Shown: positions 30,751 to 41,439 of the stretch, one piece after another
Position numbering within the stretch: the first letter of the stretch is position 1
Layout: every line of letters begins with the position of its first letter
Source of the DNA: Zygaena filipendulae
Lineage: Eukaryota > Arthropoda > Insecta > Lepidoptera > Zygaenidae
Assembly: GCA_907165275.2 (NCBI GenBank)
Contig: OU015666.1
Location: 6,230,001 to 6,294,000 of the forward strand
Direction of reading: 5' to 3'
DNA length: 64,000 nucleotides
Position numbers and translations under genes: made by a program
The notes under the pieces: generated by a model
What the model was told of the DNA's origin: nothing
The model's database searches: none
What the model saw: only the letters and a program-made list of their open reading frames with translations

Positions 30751-32910
30751 ATGGATTCTTTGTTATATTTTCAAGCAGATTCTGCTGAGCGGATTAACAA
30801 AGCTTATGTTAATTACAAAAAATCGCCTAAAGATCGTATTACTAAAGAGTATTGTGAAAGTAAATTAGAAGCATTGGAAAAAGTGTGGGAGGATTTTTCA
30901 ATTGGTCATAAGGAGTTAATTCATTCGGTCAGACCGATTGATTTGAAGGAAACCGATTATGTAAAAAAAGAAACTTATGATATGACAGAGGAAAACTATA
31001 TAAATTATAAATGTATTTTAAAAAAAAGGTTAAATGAATTTGGGGAAACGGATCAAGCTGGTAATCGAAATGCCTCAGGTCGGTTAGATCCAGGCACAAG
31101 CCAACCTAGAAGTTTGGTGAAACTACCAAAAATACATATTCCTATGTTTTCCGGCAAGTACACGGAATGGATTACATTTCGTGATTTATTTAAGTCCTTA
31201 GTAGATGGAAACGATTCGCTTGACAATGTACAAAAATTGAATTATTTAAAAGGGTACCTTTCAGGGGAAGCGGAACAGTTATTGCGGCATATTCCGATAG
31301 CGGAAGATAATTATGTACGATGTTGGGAATTGTTGAGAGACCGTTACGATAATAAGAAATATATGTCGCATAATATTATTCAAAGACTACTAAGTCAACG
31401 CCACGCGGTAACTGAGTCCGCCTCGTACCTGAAAGGATTAATTGATACATCATCAGAATGTTTAAACGCTCTCTCGGCAATAGGGGTTGATACGAAAACA
31501 TGGGATATATTAGTGATACATATACTTAGTTTAAAGCTAGATCCTGAGACCCGCAAGCAATGGGAACTCCATGTAACGAGCGATATTGTAGAGGATTTGC
31601 CAAGTTTTGTACAATTTAAGACATTTATAACGAATCGATTCAGAGCCTTGGAATTTATAGAGCAAAGGTCACACGCATTTGCAAAGCAGAGTCAAGTCCA
31701 CGTCAGACCTCGTACGTTTCACGCAACTACAGATGAAGTTCTACAGACTTCGCAGTGCAGGTTTTGTGTGACAGGAAACCACAAAATGTATCTCTGTGGT
31801 AAATTCATGGATTCGGATGTAGATAAGCGCAGGGAGTTTGTCCAAAATAACAGGGTTTGTTATGCTTGCTTAGGTTATGATCATTCAGCAAGGTACTGTA
31901 GGCTACCGATCAAGTGCAAGATATGTAGAAGGCACCATCACTCGCTACTGCATATCACAGAGGGTGGGGCTGTGAGGGAAGCAGAGACCAGCATGGATAT
32001 TACCACGGCCGCCACAGATCCAAAGGAGTTAGTGGATGATACAGGTGAAGTGATGACTAGCAATACAGCCTTAGTTAAGATGAGTAAGTCGGTATTGTTA
32101 GCAACAGCTGTGGTGCAGGCTAAAGCGAATTGCGGAGAGTATGTTGCAGTGAGAGCCCTGTTGGATCAAGGCTCTCAAGCTTCCTTCATAACTGAAGCTA
32201 CAGTACAGGTATTACGGTTGGCTAAAAAGCCAACTCAAGGCCCGATAACTGGCATTGGGGGAGGTGAGACGATAGATACTAGCTCAGTAGTACAGCTAAA
32301 ACTTAGATCAACGGTGAACCCAGCGGTGGAACTGCAAGTTAAAGCTTATGTATTGCCGTCAATCACCACTCTTCTTCCTAGTAAGAAGGTAATTGAGTTG
32401 ACATGGTTGCCGTCAAGATGCACGGTAGCGGATCCGGAGTATCATACTCCTAATAAAATAGATATTTTATTAGGGGCGGAGACATATGGACGGGTTCTAC
32501 AAGAGGGAATTTACAAGGATGCGTCACAGGCTTTGGTCGCTCAATCAACAGCATTTGGATGGGTGATATCAGGGTTAGTAGAGACTCAAGCGCCAGTGTC
32601 AAATTTAATAGTGATGCATACAGTTGCAGAAGAACAGGACATTTTGAACAAAATCTGGGAACTAGAAGCAGAAAAACTACCAGAGAGAATTTTAACGGAC
32701 AATCCTGAAAGCAAAAACGGAAATTCCAAGCAAATGGCAATAAAACGGTATTTGTCATTAGAAAAAAGGTTTGGAAGTAATCGGAAGTTAAAGGAAGAGT
32801 TTAAAGAAGTTATAAAGTTATTAGAAAGAAATAAAGAATTAAAGAAAAATTGCAAGATACGCAACTTGAAAAGGACGGACTTCCGGCAAAATGGTTATAT
32901 GGAATCATAA
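30751..32910 (+). CDS. BEL/Pao Gag-protease, with deleted pol
   Basis: Open frame of 719 residues from ATG 30751. Residues 1-110 are charged and helical. About 123-300 is the DUF1759-type Gag core (LPKIHIPMFSGKYTEWITFR, then YLSGEAEQLL and CWELLRDRY). Cys/His clusters follow at about 335-400 (CRFCVTGNHKMYLC; CYACLGYDHSARYC; CKICRRHHHSLLH). The aspartic protease is at about 467 (RALLDQGSQASFITE), the Asp-Gln-Gly variant usual in BEL/Pao. The last 80 residues reach the start of the pol linker (AIKRYLSLEKRFGSN). The frame then crosses a deletion junction near 32850 and ends 20 residues later. Such an element could still make Gag particles but not reverse transcribe alone. No stop or frameshift interrupts Gag-protease. 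Confidence 0.85.
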   Translation: MDSLLYFQADSAERINKAYVNYKKSPKDRITKEYCESKLEALEKVWEDFSIGHKELIHSVRPIDLKETDYVKKETYDMTEENYINYKCILKKRLNEFGETDQAGNRNASGRLDPGTSQPRSLVKLPKIHIPMFSGKYTEWITFRDLFKSLVDGNDSLDNVQKLNYLKGYLSGEAEQLLRHIPIAEDNYVRCWELLRDRYDNKKYMSHNIIQRLLSQRHAVTESASYLKGLIDTSSECLNALSAIGVDTKTWDILVIHILSLKLDPETRKQWELHVTSDIVEDLPSFVQFKTFITNRFRALEFIEQRSHAFAKQSQVHVRPRTFHATTDEVLQTSQCRFCVTGNHKMYLCGKFMDSDVDKRREFVQNNRVCYACLGYDHSARYCRLPIKCKICRRHHHSLLHITEGGAVREAETSMDITTAATDPKELVDDTGEVMTSNTALVKMSKSVLLATAVVQAKANCGEYVAVRALLDQGSQASFITEATVQVLRLAKKPTQGPITGIGGGETIDTSSVVQLKLRSTVNPAVELQVKAYVLPSITTLLPSKKVIELTWLPSRCTVADPEYHTPNKIDILLGAETYGRVLQEGIYKDASQALVAQSTAFGWVISGLVETQAPVSNLIVMHTVAEEQDILNKIWELEAEKLPERILTDNPESKNGNSKQMAIKRYLSLEKRFGSNRKLKEEFKEVIKLLERNKELKKNCKIRNLKRTDFRQNGYMES

Positions 32911-33079
32911 AGGAAAAACATACGGGCTCTGACGGTATAGAGCGAGTAGTGAGTTTGGCGACTGAAAATTTGATGGCTCGCCTTGGCTTTGAATCGAAGG
33001 TGGCAAATTAATTAGAGGTTAAAATGTAGTTAGGATTATTTAGGTTATACATACCGTCACGGTGGGCAGTAACCTGTTT

Positions 33080-33103
33080 GAAGGACAATAAAATTATTGT
33101 CCT
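33080..33103. repeat. 24-bp hairpin between two polypurine-tract-like copies
   Basis: AAGGACAATA and TATTGTCCTT are perfect inverted copies around AAAT. They lie between two copies of 'ggtgggcagta' (33064 and 33106), the second directly abutting the 3' LTR. Confidence 0.7.
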
Positions 33104-33115
33104 TGGTGGGCAGTA

Positions 33116-33487
33116 TGTTTGAGATAAAACTGTTAAATGTAGCCTTCTGAAAGGTATTACAACTGACAACTTGAAAAGGGGTGTCATAAAGGAACAATAG
33201 ATGGCATTTCCTAGTTTTATTATCGCCTTTTCCACTCCGACCAACTAAACCTGATCAAGCCTGAAAGGTGATGTTATCAATATAGATGGCAATAGATGGC
33301 ACTTCGTAGTTTTATTTCAAGCTATCGAAGTGCTACCAATTATAGTATACTAGTCTAATTATTTTTATGTGATTGTGTAGGCTAAAATCCCGACCGTAAC
33401 AATAAACATCTATTTGTTGGTGGTTCATACATAGTGTTTCATTGTTCGCCTCACCCTCGGGGACCCTGGCTGGCTTCGTGGTTAACA
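33116..33487 (+). repeat. 3' LTR of the BEL/Pao element
   Basis: 372 bp. Same ends as the 5' LTR, but the segment after 'tagttttattat' carries about 35 unrelated bases (cgccttttccactccgacca...) where the 5' LTR has gtaactgaaa. Confidence 0.85.
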
Positions 33488-33492
33488 CCTTT

Positions 33493-34240
33493 ATAACTAA
33501 AAATGCACATTCTTTTAATCTAAAAAAGACTACCTAGGTACTTATTTAATTAGGTATAATCTTATTTACTAAGATCCTACAAATTATGGTGACCCCGGAT
33601 TCTAGAGTATGTAATAAATATTTCTTCACGAACACATCACTTAAGCAGTTTTCGCGGAATAGACAATGGACAATGTGTGCACGATTGCTTCGAGCCAACA
33701 AAAACAATAGGATGTGCCCTCAGCATTTCACGATGCCTTATAGATATTGGCAGTAGAACGGACAAAACGGTACTAAATAGGCAGAAACCTAATAATATTA
33801 TTTTTCTGTGTTGTTATTGCTGAAAATTTTCTGTCATTCTGGTAATTGGGAAAACTGGTTTGTTTCTCTTCACACCATTATGATAATAAAATTCGTTTTA
33901 TTTTTTTTTATCTTGTTTCCTTTTCTGTACTATTTTAGGTACGATAACGCTTAAAAACTATGTATAATGCTGAATACGTAATCATCTTTTATTAGTGACT
34001 TTTCCATAGCTATAGAACGCGATAATTTCAAACTTAATTAATTACAGCAACAATGATGAAATATACAGATTTTCAGCTGTGATAGAATATTTTGTTATTT
34101 TATTTCTGGTTTAATAATAAATAAACCTTATGAGTATTTAACATTGGTTGTAGTCTAGGCAATGTAGTACTATAACTTGTGAGATGGCTGCAGTTGGCAC
34201 TAGAATGGTATGTAACTTAATAAGTTGTGTATTAAAGATT
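33493..34240. other. stretch without recognised gene
   Basis: AT-rich; nothing recognised. Confidence 0.4.
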
Positions 34241-34242
34241 TA

Positions 34243-34480
34243 CCGCCGCACTCAGAGTCGACTTTAATGATTACTTAGTTAAGTATAGATTTTTAAAACA
34301 AAACTGCCGCAATCAGAGACGTTCAGTAAATTAATGTTTTTTGGTTTTTAATGAGATGTAACTCAATTAATATGCCAATTAACAATTATTTATTGAACGT
34401 CTCTGATTGCAGCAGTTTTTAAAAAAAAATCTATACTTAACTAAGTAAGTAATCATTAAAGTCGACTCTGAGTGCGGCCG
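34243..34480. mobile_element. foldback MITE, copy 1
   Basis: Long inverted repeats: CCGCCGCACTCAGAGTCGAC to the inner 'actgccgcaatcagagacgt', and the complement. Flanking TA on both sides suggests a Tc1/mariner-like duplication. Confidence 0.8.
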
Positions 34481-34542
34481 TAAGTTAAACTTTTTATAAG
34501 TTCCCTTGCGTACGCACTACACTACTCGTTTATTCTTACTAA

Positions 34543-34778
34543 CCGCCGCACTCACAGTCGACTTTAATGATTACTTAGTTAAGTATAGATTTTTAAAACA
34601 AAACTGCCGCAATCTGACAAGTTTAATAAATTAATGTTTATTGGCATTTAACTAATTAAGTTACATCTCATTAAATGCCAATTAACATTAATTTACTGAA
34701 CGTCTCTGATTGCGGCAGTTTTGTTTTAAAAATCTATACTTAACTAAGTAATCATTAAAGTCGACTCTGAGTGCGGCC
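34543..34778. mobile_element. foldback MITE, copy 2
   Basis: Same ends and inner GCCGCAATC blocks as copy 1. The inner arm differs on one side ('atctgacaagtttaataaat'), which gives the element a direction. Target duplication not clear. Confidence 0.8.
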
Positions 34779-34934
34779 ATTAGCTACTACTACTTAATAT
34801 ACGTGGATTTGAAAACATTCAAAAATCGAATTGTTCCTCTCATTCCTAATTAATATAAACATTGAATACTATACAGAGCAGCTGTACGAGTTTTTTCAGG
34901 CATACTGATTTACTGAATCGACACCAATTCATAG

Positions 34935-35197
34935 TTATATTTTATTGACGTTGTCCAAATATTTATAAGACCACCCAATAAATTCGAGATCGGTTTGTAA
35001 CATTCTGAGTGTACATGTTGACAAAAAGGGGGGTAAAGGTTTATTGTGTGGCACTGTTTGTGTGCGCATTGTGAACGGTTTTATGGTTATGCGCTCTGCG
35101 GGACAATTAGCTGTCATCGTTGCTTCTTGTAAATCTTGTAATACAATGTCATGGAACAAAGATGTCTTATGATCAGTCTCACCGTACGTCAAAACTA
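34935..35197 (-). CDS. candidate terminal exon of an unknown gene
   Basis: On the minus strand a T-run and 'gcctgacttag' form a fair acceptor. Behind it about 86 codons stay open (LTYGETDHKTSLFHDIVLQD ... LQTDLEFIGWSYKYLDNVNK I) to a TAA. The polyadenylation signal AATAAA overlaps the last codons. The composition looks coding. No domain was recognised and no upstream exon was found. It lies between two foldback MITEs, so it may instead be part of an unrecognised element. Confidence 0.3.
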
Positions 35198-35461
35198 AGT
35201 CAGGCAAAAAAAAAATACTGTAAAAATTTTTATAAGAGACTAAAAAAGGAATTTGATGTTTAGGTACGACAGCACCTAATGGTCGTGGTTGGTGACCTTA
35301 ACTACTACTCCTATAATATTAACCATTATTGGAACGAATTATAGGACTTTTGGAAATCGTCAAACGTCACGTAAGAAAAACGTGTTAAGTATTTCGGCGT
35401 AGTTCAGATATTATCGTCGATTGCTGGCCAACCACACGTGATAACATCATCAGCTATTTAA

Positions 35462-35698
35462 CGGCCGCACTCAGAGTCGACTTTAATGATTACTTAGTTA
35501 AGTATAGATTTTTAAAACAAAACTGCCGCAATCAAAGACGTTCAGTAAATTAATTTTAATTGGCATTTAATGAGATGTAACTTAATTAGTTAAATGCCAA
35601 CTAACATTAATTTATTAAACTTGTCTGATTGCGGCAGTTTTGTTTTAAAAATCTATACTTAACTAAGTAATCATTAAAGTCGACTCTGAGTGCGGCGG
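35462..35698. mobile_element. foldback MITE, copy 3 (opposite orientation)
   Basis: Same family as copies 1 and 2. The 'cttgtctgattgcgg' arm is now on the right, so it is inverted relative to copy 2. TA lies at the borders. Confidence 0.8.
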
Positions 35699-35979
35699 TA
35701 AGTGTATTTTTTCCGATAGTCAGATTATACTTACGCCTCGCCTGAAGAAATTGTTTTTCAATAATTGTCAAAACAATTCGTCACGCCTTTCCTTTTCAAC
35801 TCCATATAACCCCGAATCTAACTTCGCGTTGCTGGCTACATTCGTTTTTGTTTTATCTAACCGTTTAGGTAGACTAACCTTTTTAAACGTTTAGTAACTT
35901 ACAAAAAGAAATTATTACAAACAATTATTGTGATTCGAAAACTATTCCATTCACTTTATGTGCTCAGAAATACAAGCGC

Positions 35980-36240
35980 GGCGCGTGGCGTCACCGCGCC
36001 GGCACCTCTGAGTTGAGTTAGCTCAACTGGAGTCTCAACTTTCGCGACACAATCGTATCATCGTGACACTGTTCTATCGGCGGCCGGCACAAGATAGATG
36101 TATGAAGTGTGGCATAATGAACAAATAGTGACGGCGACGCCACGTTGGGCAATAAGTCGGGCCGCGTGGAGTCGAAATTAATTTGTGCATTTTGATTGAT
36201 GTGCTACACGAGCGACGGAGCGCTGCACACGTTCGTGTAT
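35980..36240. promoter_or_regulatory. CpG-rich island-like segment, possible promoter
   Basis: The densest CpG segment in the window (gcgcggcgcgtggcgtcacc, atcggcggccggcacaagat, gtgacggcgacgccacgttg). It contains a 'gagttagctcaactggagtc' partial inverted pair. No coding exon with a clear start and donor was found beside it. It may be a promoter with a non-coding first exon. Confidence 0.3.
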
Positions 36241-36269
36241 TGTTTTGATCACTTACTTTTATTTAGTGC

Positions 36270-36440
36270 CAGTCGATTCCCCACGGTTTTACTCGCGTTA
36301 ATTTCAGAATTCCTACGGAAATTCCGGGGATAAAAGTACTCTATATGCCACTCAGGAACACTGTATCTACCTACCTTTAAGTGACATAATTTTTGAATCG
36401 GTTTAGTAGTTTTTGAGTAAGTGCATTACAAACAAACATA
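36270..36440 (-). repeat. Lep1-like element, diverged
   Basis: Contains 'cccacggttttactcgcgtt', 'aattcctacggaaattccgg' and 'atcggtttagtagtttttga'. The termini are lost. Confidence 0.5.
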
Positions 36441-36454
36441 CAGAAAGTTTATTT

Positions 36455-36645
36455 GCTATAAAGTAGCTCTTCACCGCGGTTTCACCTGGGTTAATTTCGG
36501 AGTGCCCGCGGGATTCTCGCATAAAAGCACCCTTTGTTCTTTTCTGTAGATATAGGTATTCATGATGATCGGTTGAGTAATTAACAAAACTCACATTCGC
36601 ACGAACTCACAAAATTTTGCTCTTTATAATATTAGTATAGATAAC
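36455..36645 (-). repeat. Lep1-like element, diverged
   Basis: 'tcaccgcggtttcacctggg', 'gtgcccgcgggattctcgca' and 'tttataatattagtat' at the far end. It lies in tandem with the previous copy. Confidence 0.55.
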
Positions 36646-36649
36646 ATAA

Positions 36650-37550
36650 GTGATTTTATAAATAGAAAATACAATTAAATTTTATTATAAGTGATAACTA
36701 TCTACCTTTTTTACTATCATCAAACCAAGTAAACATATTATAGCATGTTGTGTAGTAAAATTCAAGAAGGTTTCAAGAAGAAAAACTTGTATTAACAAAG
36801 TTAATGATGACAGACTGTTCCTACACCAATGGCTCAACATCAGCCATGCACGTATCATAATTAAGCAAAAGCAAAGTAAGATCTAATGCTCATCCTAACA
36901 CGTCTATATTTAGCGAGCATTGAGCTACTAATAAGGTGAACAGAATTCGGTGACCATAGTGATAAATGATACAGCTAAGTGTACGATTACCTTTACGCTG
37001 TGGGGCGTGAGAACCACCACGTCTTTAAACACATTATCGGATTTCAACCTCACAATCAACATACTCGTGATAGAATTGGTGTGCTCCACTTAGATCAATG
37101 TTGGTTAACTTTTATTTAAGTATTCCTAGTCATGAACTGCGGTACCTAGCCCAACGGTAGAATTCACGCCTCTTATTAATCGGAGAGCGGGGAGCAAGGG
37201 TCCCATGTTTCCTTGAGGTCTTTTCTGAGCTTTATAAGAATTGATTGAAATGACTGTTACGGTCATTTCAATCACTTCTTTGTACGGTGTACGGCTTTAC
37301 GGTCAGGAAAAATGTGATGAACACTGATAACCTTTTTATTATTTTGTCTTTTGAAATGGCTTCTGAGTTTTAAAAAAAGGGAGATGTCAAAGAGACAGAA
37401 AGAAAATGGGAGTGAATTTTTTGGAAAATTATATAGCAGACTGGAGAACATAATTGAAATTTAGAGTTTTGGGAGGGATCATTACTTCTATGTTTGGTCT
37501 GTTTAAATTTATTACTATAATTATAAATGTTAAATCCTCTGTACTGATTG
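36650..37550. other. stretch without recognised gene
   Basis: AT-rich. A faint tRNA-like SINE scrap lies near 37140-37200 ('ctagcccaacggtagaattc'). Nothing else recognised. Confidence 0.35.
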
Positions 37551-37558
37551 ATTAATTG

Positions 37559-37690
37559 GATATATTTGTAGGAGACTGCGCTCTATAACACAGGGAATCC
37601 TAGTTTAGGGACTAGTGCTCCCTTATTATTGTATGGCATTGTTTGTGTCTAATAAACGATTTTTTCATTTTTTTTATTTTTTTTTTTCAA
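37559..37690 (+). repeat. LINE-like 3' end
   Basis: 'ggagactgcgctctataaca', 'tagggactagtgctccctta' and 'aataaacgatttttt' followed by a T-rich tail. This looks like the 3' end of a truncated non-LTR element. The cysteine-bearing minus-strand open frame at 37747-38076 next to it has no recognisable domain and is not called. Confidence 0.4.
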
Positions 37691-38099
37691 ATATATGTCT
37701 ATAACATCATGACGTGGATACGGAAGAAAGTGGAGCACATTATCTTTTATTCCCTGTACTGATTCTCCTGACGAGTGAACAATGAAAGAATTATAACTTT
37801 TAATATTAAAAAGCGATTGGTTTGCGCTAATGTTGCTAGCCCATAGGCGGGTGTAGGATTGGATACCTGACCCAAGTTTAAAGGTGACCAGCCCTTAATT
37901 AGAGCTGTATAGCGACAGGAGCACTGCGGTTGTAACGTGGCAGCTGCTTGATTACGAGTGCCGAACTTGAAGAGGCATTCGCTACAACACGTATTAGAAA
38001 CAATTTCAAAACCTCTGCTTGAAATCCACTGATCCATCTTTGATCCGCATGATTCATACCACACATCCTCACTCACACATCCTCAGTGTTAGGACAGAG

Positions 38100-39560
38100 C
38101 TCACAGGCCCCAGCAGTGGGTTTTTCAAAACAGCTGACGCTGCTAAGTTATGGGCAACTTTGTAGGGTAATTTACTGACAACTGTTTCAATAGAGCCTGA
38201 ATTACGTGTGAACATTCGACAATAACCTACAGAAAATATTTAGGTAAGAATCATACATGTAAAAACTTTTTACGTTGTAATGTGTGTATGTCCTTATATA
38301 ACGTAGCGTCCATAAATAAAAAAAAAAATATTAAAAAAAACATTAAAATATCTTGATTGAATAAGCGAAGTATTTTTTCAAATGCATTACACAGTTGTAG
38401 TTTTAAGTAGAACATACCTTCGGTGGTCCAGGAAGCGTTTCAGAGACGTGGCATTTACGTGTCGTATAACAATCAATTATTGTGATATTAATAAGATCAA
38501 ATGAATCTTTGGTTTAGAAGCCCATGGTGATATTCCTATGACATGGAACGCGGTTTTCAATTAATATTTTTTGGTATGTAAGTTATACTATCAACGAATT
38601 CTCCGATAAACACGTAGGTAGCGATAACTATGTTTTATATTTTATTATAAAGATTGGTATACTTATTACAGAATTATCACCAAAAAAGATTTGTGTAATT
38701 TTTTTGTATATTCCAACTTCGATTTCTTCGTAAATTTTATATCTTACTAGATTTTTTTTACAGCAGGTTGCTCTAGCTTCAATCCTGTAGTGTGTACCTT
38801 AAGGGTGGTTCTGTTGCATCGTGATGTTAAAAATAGCGAAATCTCGAGAGTTTAATTATATTAATGAGACTGCTTTTCTCTTCCTGGTCAAGCCGAGACT
38901 TATCTGCGGAATAAATAATCACTACGCAACCAAAAGTATTTAACCGTTTTTTTATCAGAACCAAAGCCAAACCATCATTTTGACCGCAGGATAGGACTAT
39001 TTTCTGGAGATAAACCCATTCAAATATTGGTATTTTATAATTTTTATATTATTTTATATCTACAGCTACCTATTTAAATCTTCCCATATGCAGGTACCTA
39101 AATAGAAAACCCCACAAAAAGAAACACACACGTAAACGAAGAACTTTCCTTTTTAGAAGTTAATTAAGAGAAGTTAGTAATGTAAGAAAAGTCAAGGTGT
39201 TTTTAATAGAATTGCGCTTATGACTTTAAAGGTGGTTAAAATTTAACCAACTGACAGAATCTAAAAGCTAGGTGTTATTTAATTTAATGGTCATTTTACA
39301 AGGACCCGTTAGAAAGTCCTAATAAAATTCATTGTAAATATGATGAAAGTATAGTTGTGAAATGTATAATGCAAGTGTAACAAACAATATTAGAAAATTG
39401 GTACTGTCGTCAACAACATGTTTTCAATTTTATAAATTTTGTTTTAAACATTTAAAACTATTGATTGTTTTCAGCAGCTTAAACAGCATTTTCATTTCAG
39501 CATTTTGATTATCTCGGGAACTCGAGAAAACTACTCTATATGTTTTAATCCAAAATATTA
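38100..39560. other. stretch without recognised gene
   Basis: AT-rich, with an A-rich retroelement-like tail near 38310-38340. No exon recognised. Confidence 0.35.
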
Positions 39561-39570
39561 TTTATATTTT

Positions 39571-39700
39571 TTTTTATGGAATCCCCGAGGCAAAAAGGCA
39601 GATGGCACACCTGATGGTAAGTGATTACCGCCGCCCATAGACATGTTTAATGTTTGCCAAATTTTTCTAAATCCATTCAGCCGTTTTGTACGTGATTGAG

Positions 39701-39702
<2 letters not shown>
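39571..39702. repeat. dispersed repeat 'cacctgatggtaagtgat' joined to a Lep1-like fragment
   Basis: 'gaggcaaaaaggcagatggc' 'acacctgatggtaagtgatt' 'accgccgcccatagac' is a very common lepidopteran repeat string. It is followed by 'aaatccattcagccgttttg' from a minus-orientation Lep1-like copy. Confidence 0.5.

Positions 39703-39733
<31 letters not shown>
39703..39733. repeat. (GA)n microsatellite
   Basis: About 14 consecutive GA units. Confidence 0.9.
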
Positions 39734-39735
<2 letters not shown>

Positions 39736-40439
39736 TGATACATCTAAACATCTTCAAATATTCATAGTGATAATATTAGGTATTATAGGATGGAATACTT
39801 GGCTCATGACTCGCGGTCACACCTGCTATACCCACGGAGATTTTTTCACCCGTAGACCCACCAGACGCAAAAGCACTTGTCCACGGGGAAATAAATATTT
39901 TCTTACTTGACGTTTAGGGCACGCTGTAGATAAGCACAATATTCTTTTAAAAGTATAATATTCATATTATAATCACTAAAATTATTTAATATACAAAGAA
40001 AGGATTTAATTTTTTTTTCATCACTTAGATATAAGTTATCTTTTGTTGGTGACTGTATTAAGTAAGTATATGTTATTTTATGGCTTGTAAAGTCGTCATA
40101 TTAAAAGTGTGAATATACTTTGTTCGAGATAAAATACAAGGAGTGGGTGAGAAGTGATTTCACGCGTACATTTCTTGATACAAAGGCGTCGATTCATCAA
40201 TCTGTTAATACATTATGTTTTTTGGTACTTACCTATAGAATTAATTTAAAAGTAATAATTGTGCTTGGAAATGTCCAAGCATCACACAAAATGCTATCTA
40301 GTCGCAAAATAGGCAGAGCTTATTCTATGGGTATATTTTCTATTCTTATAAGTACCAGACAATAGATATAACTAATATTTATATTCATTTTTCTTCGTAA
40401 TTACCTATTGATAATAACATACCTACCATAATATGTCCA

Positions 40440-40557
40440 GTGAGCTCTCTGTTCTATCTGAAGGTTGACTGGGAGAGAATGCCACTGTGGCATTAAGTCT
40501 GCCTTTTGTACCATGATGTGCATAAAGTTTAAATAAAAAAATAAAAATATACACATC
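40440..40557 (+). repeat. LINE 3' tail
   Basis: 'gactgggagagaatgccact' 'gtggcattaagtctgcctttt' and 'taaataaaaaaataaaaat'. The same family recurs inverted at 47218-47300. Confidence 0.5.
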
Positions 40558-40567
40558 ACATAAAGAA

Positions 40568-40660
40568 TAAATGTTTAACTACTCTGACTCGGGAATCGAA
40601 CCTGCGACACTCAACGTAGCAGTCAGATTCGCTCACCAGTCACCACTAGGGCTTGTCATT
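40568..40660 (-). repeat. tRNA-derived SINE scrap
   Basis: The minus strand has an A-box-like 'tggtgagcgaatctgac' and a B-box-like 'ggttcgattcccg' about 40 bases apart, the spacing of a tRNA-derived Pol III promoter. Confidence 0.4.
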
Positions 40661-40752
40661 ATCATAACAACTGTAAACTTTTAACGAGACTTGCAGCTCT
40701 TTTCAGTTAAATTTTTTATTAGAACGTTCCACTATTAATTTTTTACTATTTA

Positions 40753-40952
40753 CTAGCTGTGCCCCGCGGTTTCACCCGCGGTAATTTCAAAGTTCCCGCG
40801 GGAATTCCGGGATAAGATGTACCCTATGTCCTTCTCTGTACCCCTGACAACATGCATGCCAAATTTCATCCAAATCCGTTCAGCCGTTTTTGCGTGATTG
40901 AGTAACAAACATTCAAACATCTAAACATCCAAACATCAAATCATTAGTAGGA
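40753..40952 (-). mobile_element. Lep1-like Helitron-type element, intact
   Basis: 200 bp. TC start, perfect ccgcgg-gtgaaa-ccgcgg hairpin, CAGCTAG end, flanking A and T. One of the best-preserved copies. Confidence 0.8.
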
Positions 40953-41237
40953 TATTCTAAATTTTTTAAGAAACAGAAGACTATATTTTCGAGAAATGAA
41001 CCACAACATACTTGTGCCATTGCTTGTGCCACACTAGATTGCACAGAGAAAAGATAAATTTCAATTCCAAATTTTCATAGACAACGAAACAATACTTCCG
41101 TTAATATATTCATTTCGAACTCTCACTTCGGGCAATACCTAGTTCTGGCAAAAGTGAGTGTTTTCACAACTTGAGTTTGAAATCTTTTACTTGCAGTGTA
41201 GGTAAGTTATTGGCACCCGCACTTCTAGGCTCTATTA

Positions 41238-41435
41238 TCCTTATATATTATAAAATAAAGTCCTCCGCCACGTCTGTCTGTCTGTCTGTTCGCGATTAAC
41301 TTAACCTACTGAACTGATTTTCATGCGGTTTTTACCATAGATAGAGTGCAAGAGCAACGTTCATAGGTATAGTTTATCCTGGAATTCTTGCGGGAACTCC
41401 GAAATTACCGCGGTTAAAACCGCGGGGATAACTAG
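41238..41435 (+). mobile_element. Lep1-like element, second subfamily
   Basis: 'ccttatatattataaaataa' start, a GTCTGTCTGTCTGTCTGTT run, a mutated hairpin (ccgcggttaaaaccgcgg) and an ACTAG end. Confidence 0.65.
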
Positions 41436-41439
41436 TCTA

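Larger units (their letters stand above)
29602..33487 (+). mobile_element. BEL/Pao LTR retrotransposon, internally deleted
   Basis: Bounded by a CCTTT duplication (29597-29601 and 33488-33492) and LTRs at 29602-29948 and 33116-33487. A primer site follows the 5' LTR after two bases (29951). The leader is about 0.8 kb. A gag-protease frame (30751-32910) is intact. RT, RNase H and most of integrase are gone; the frame runs straight into the very end of the integrase region (about 32865-33011, reading LPAKWLYGIIKEKHTGSDGI in another frame, ending in TAA at 33009-33011). The deletion explains the 3.9-kb length against the 6-7 kb usual for this group. Confidence 0.85.

Noticed and set aside
37747..38076. 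109-codon minus-strand open frame with several Cys
   Set aside because: The Cys spacing matches no family I know and there is no splice or promoter support. Possibly a retroelement piece.
40568..40660. tRNA gene
   Set aside because: A- and B-box-like strings are present but no acceptor stem or cloverleaf can be drawn, so it is a SINE scrap.
41270..41289. CTGT run as a CRISPR-like or satellite array
   Set aside because: It is a short microsatellite inside a Lep1-like element. No CRISPR array exists in this eukaryotic DNA.
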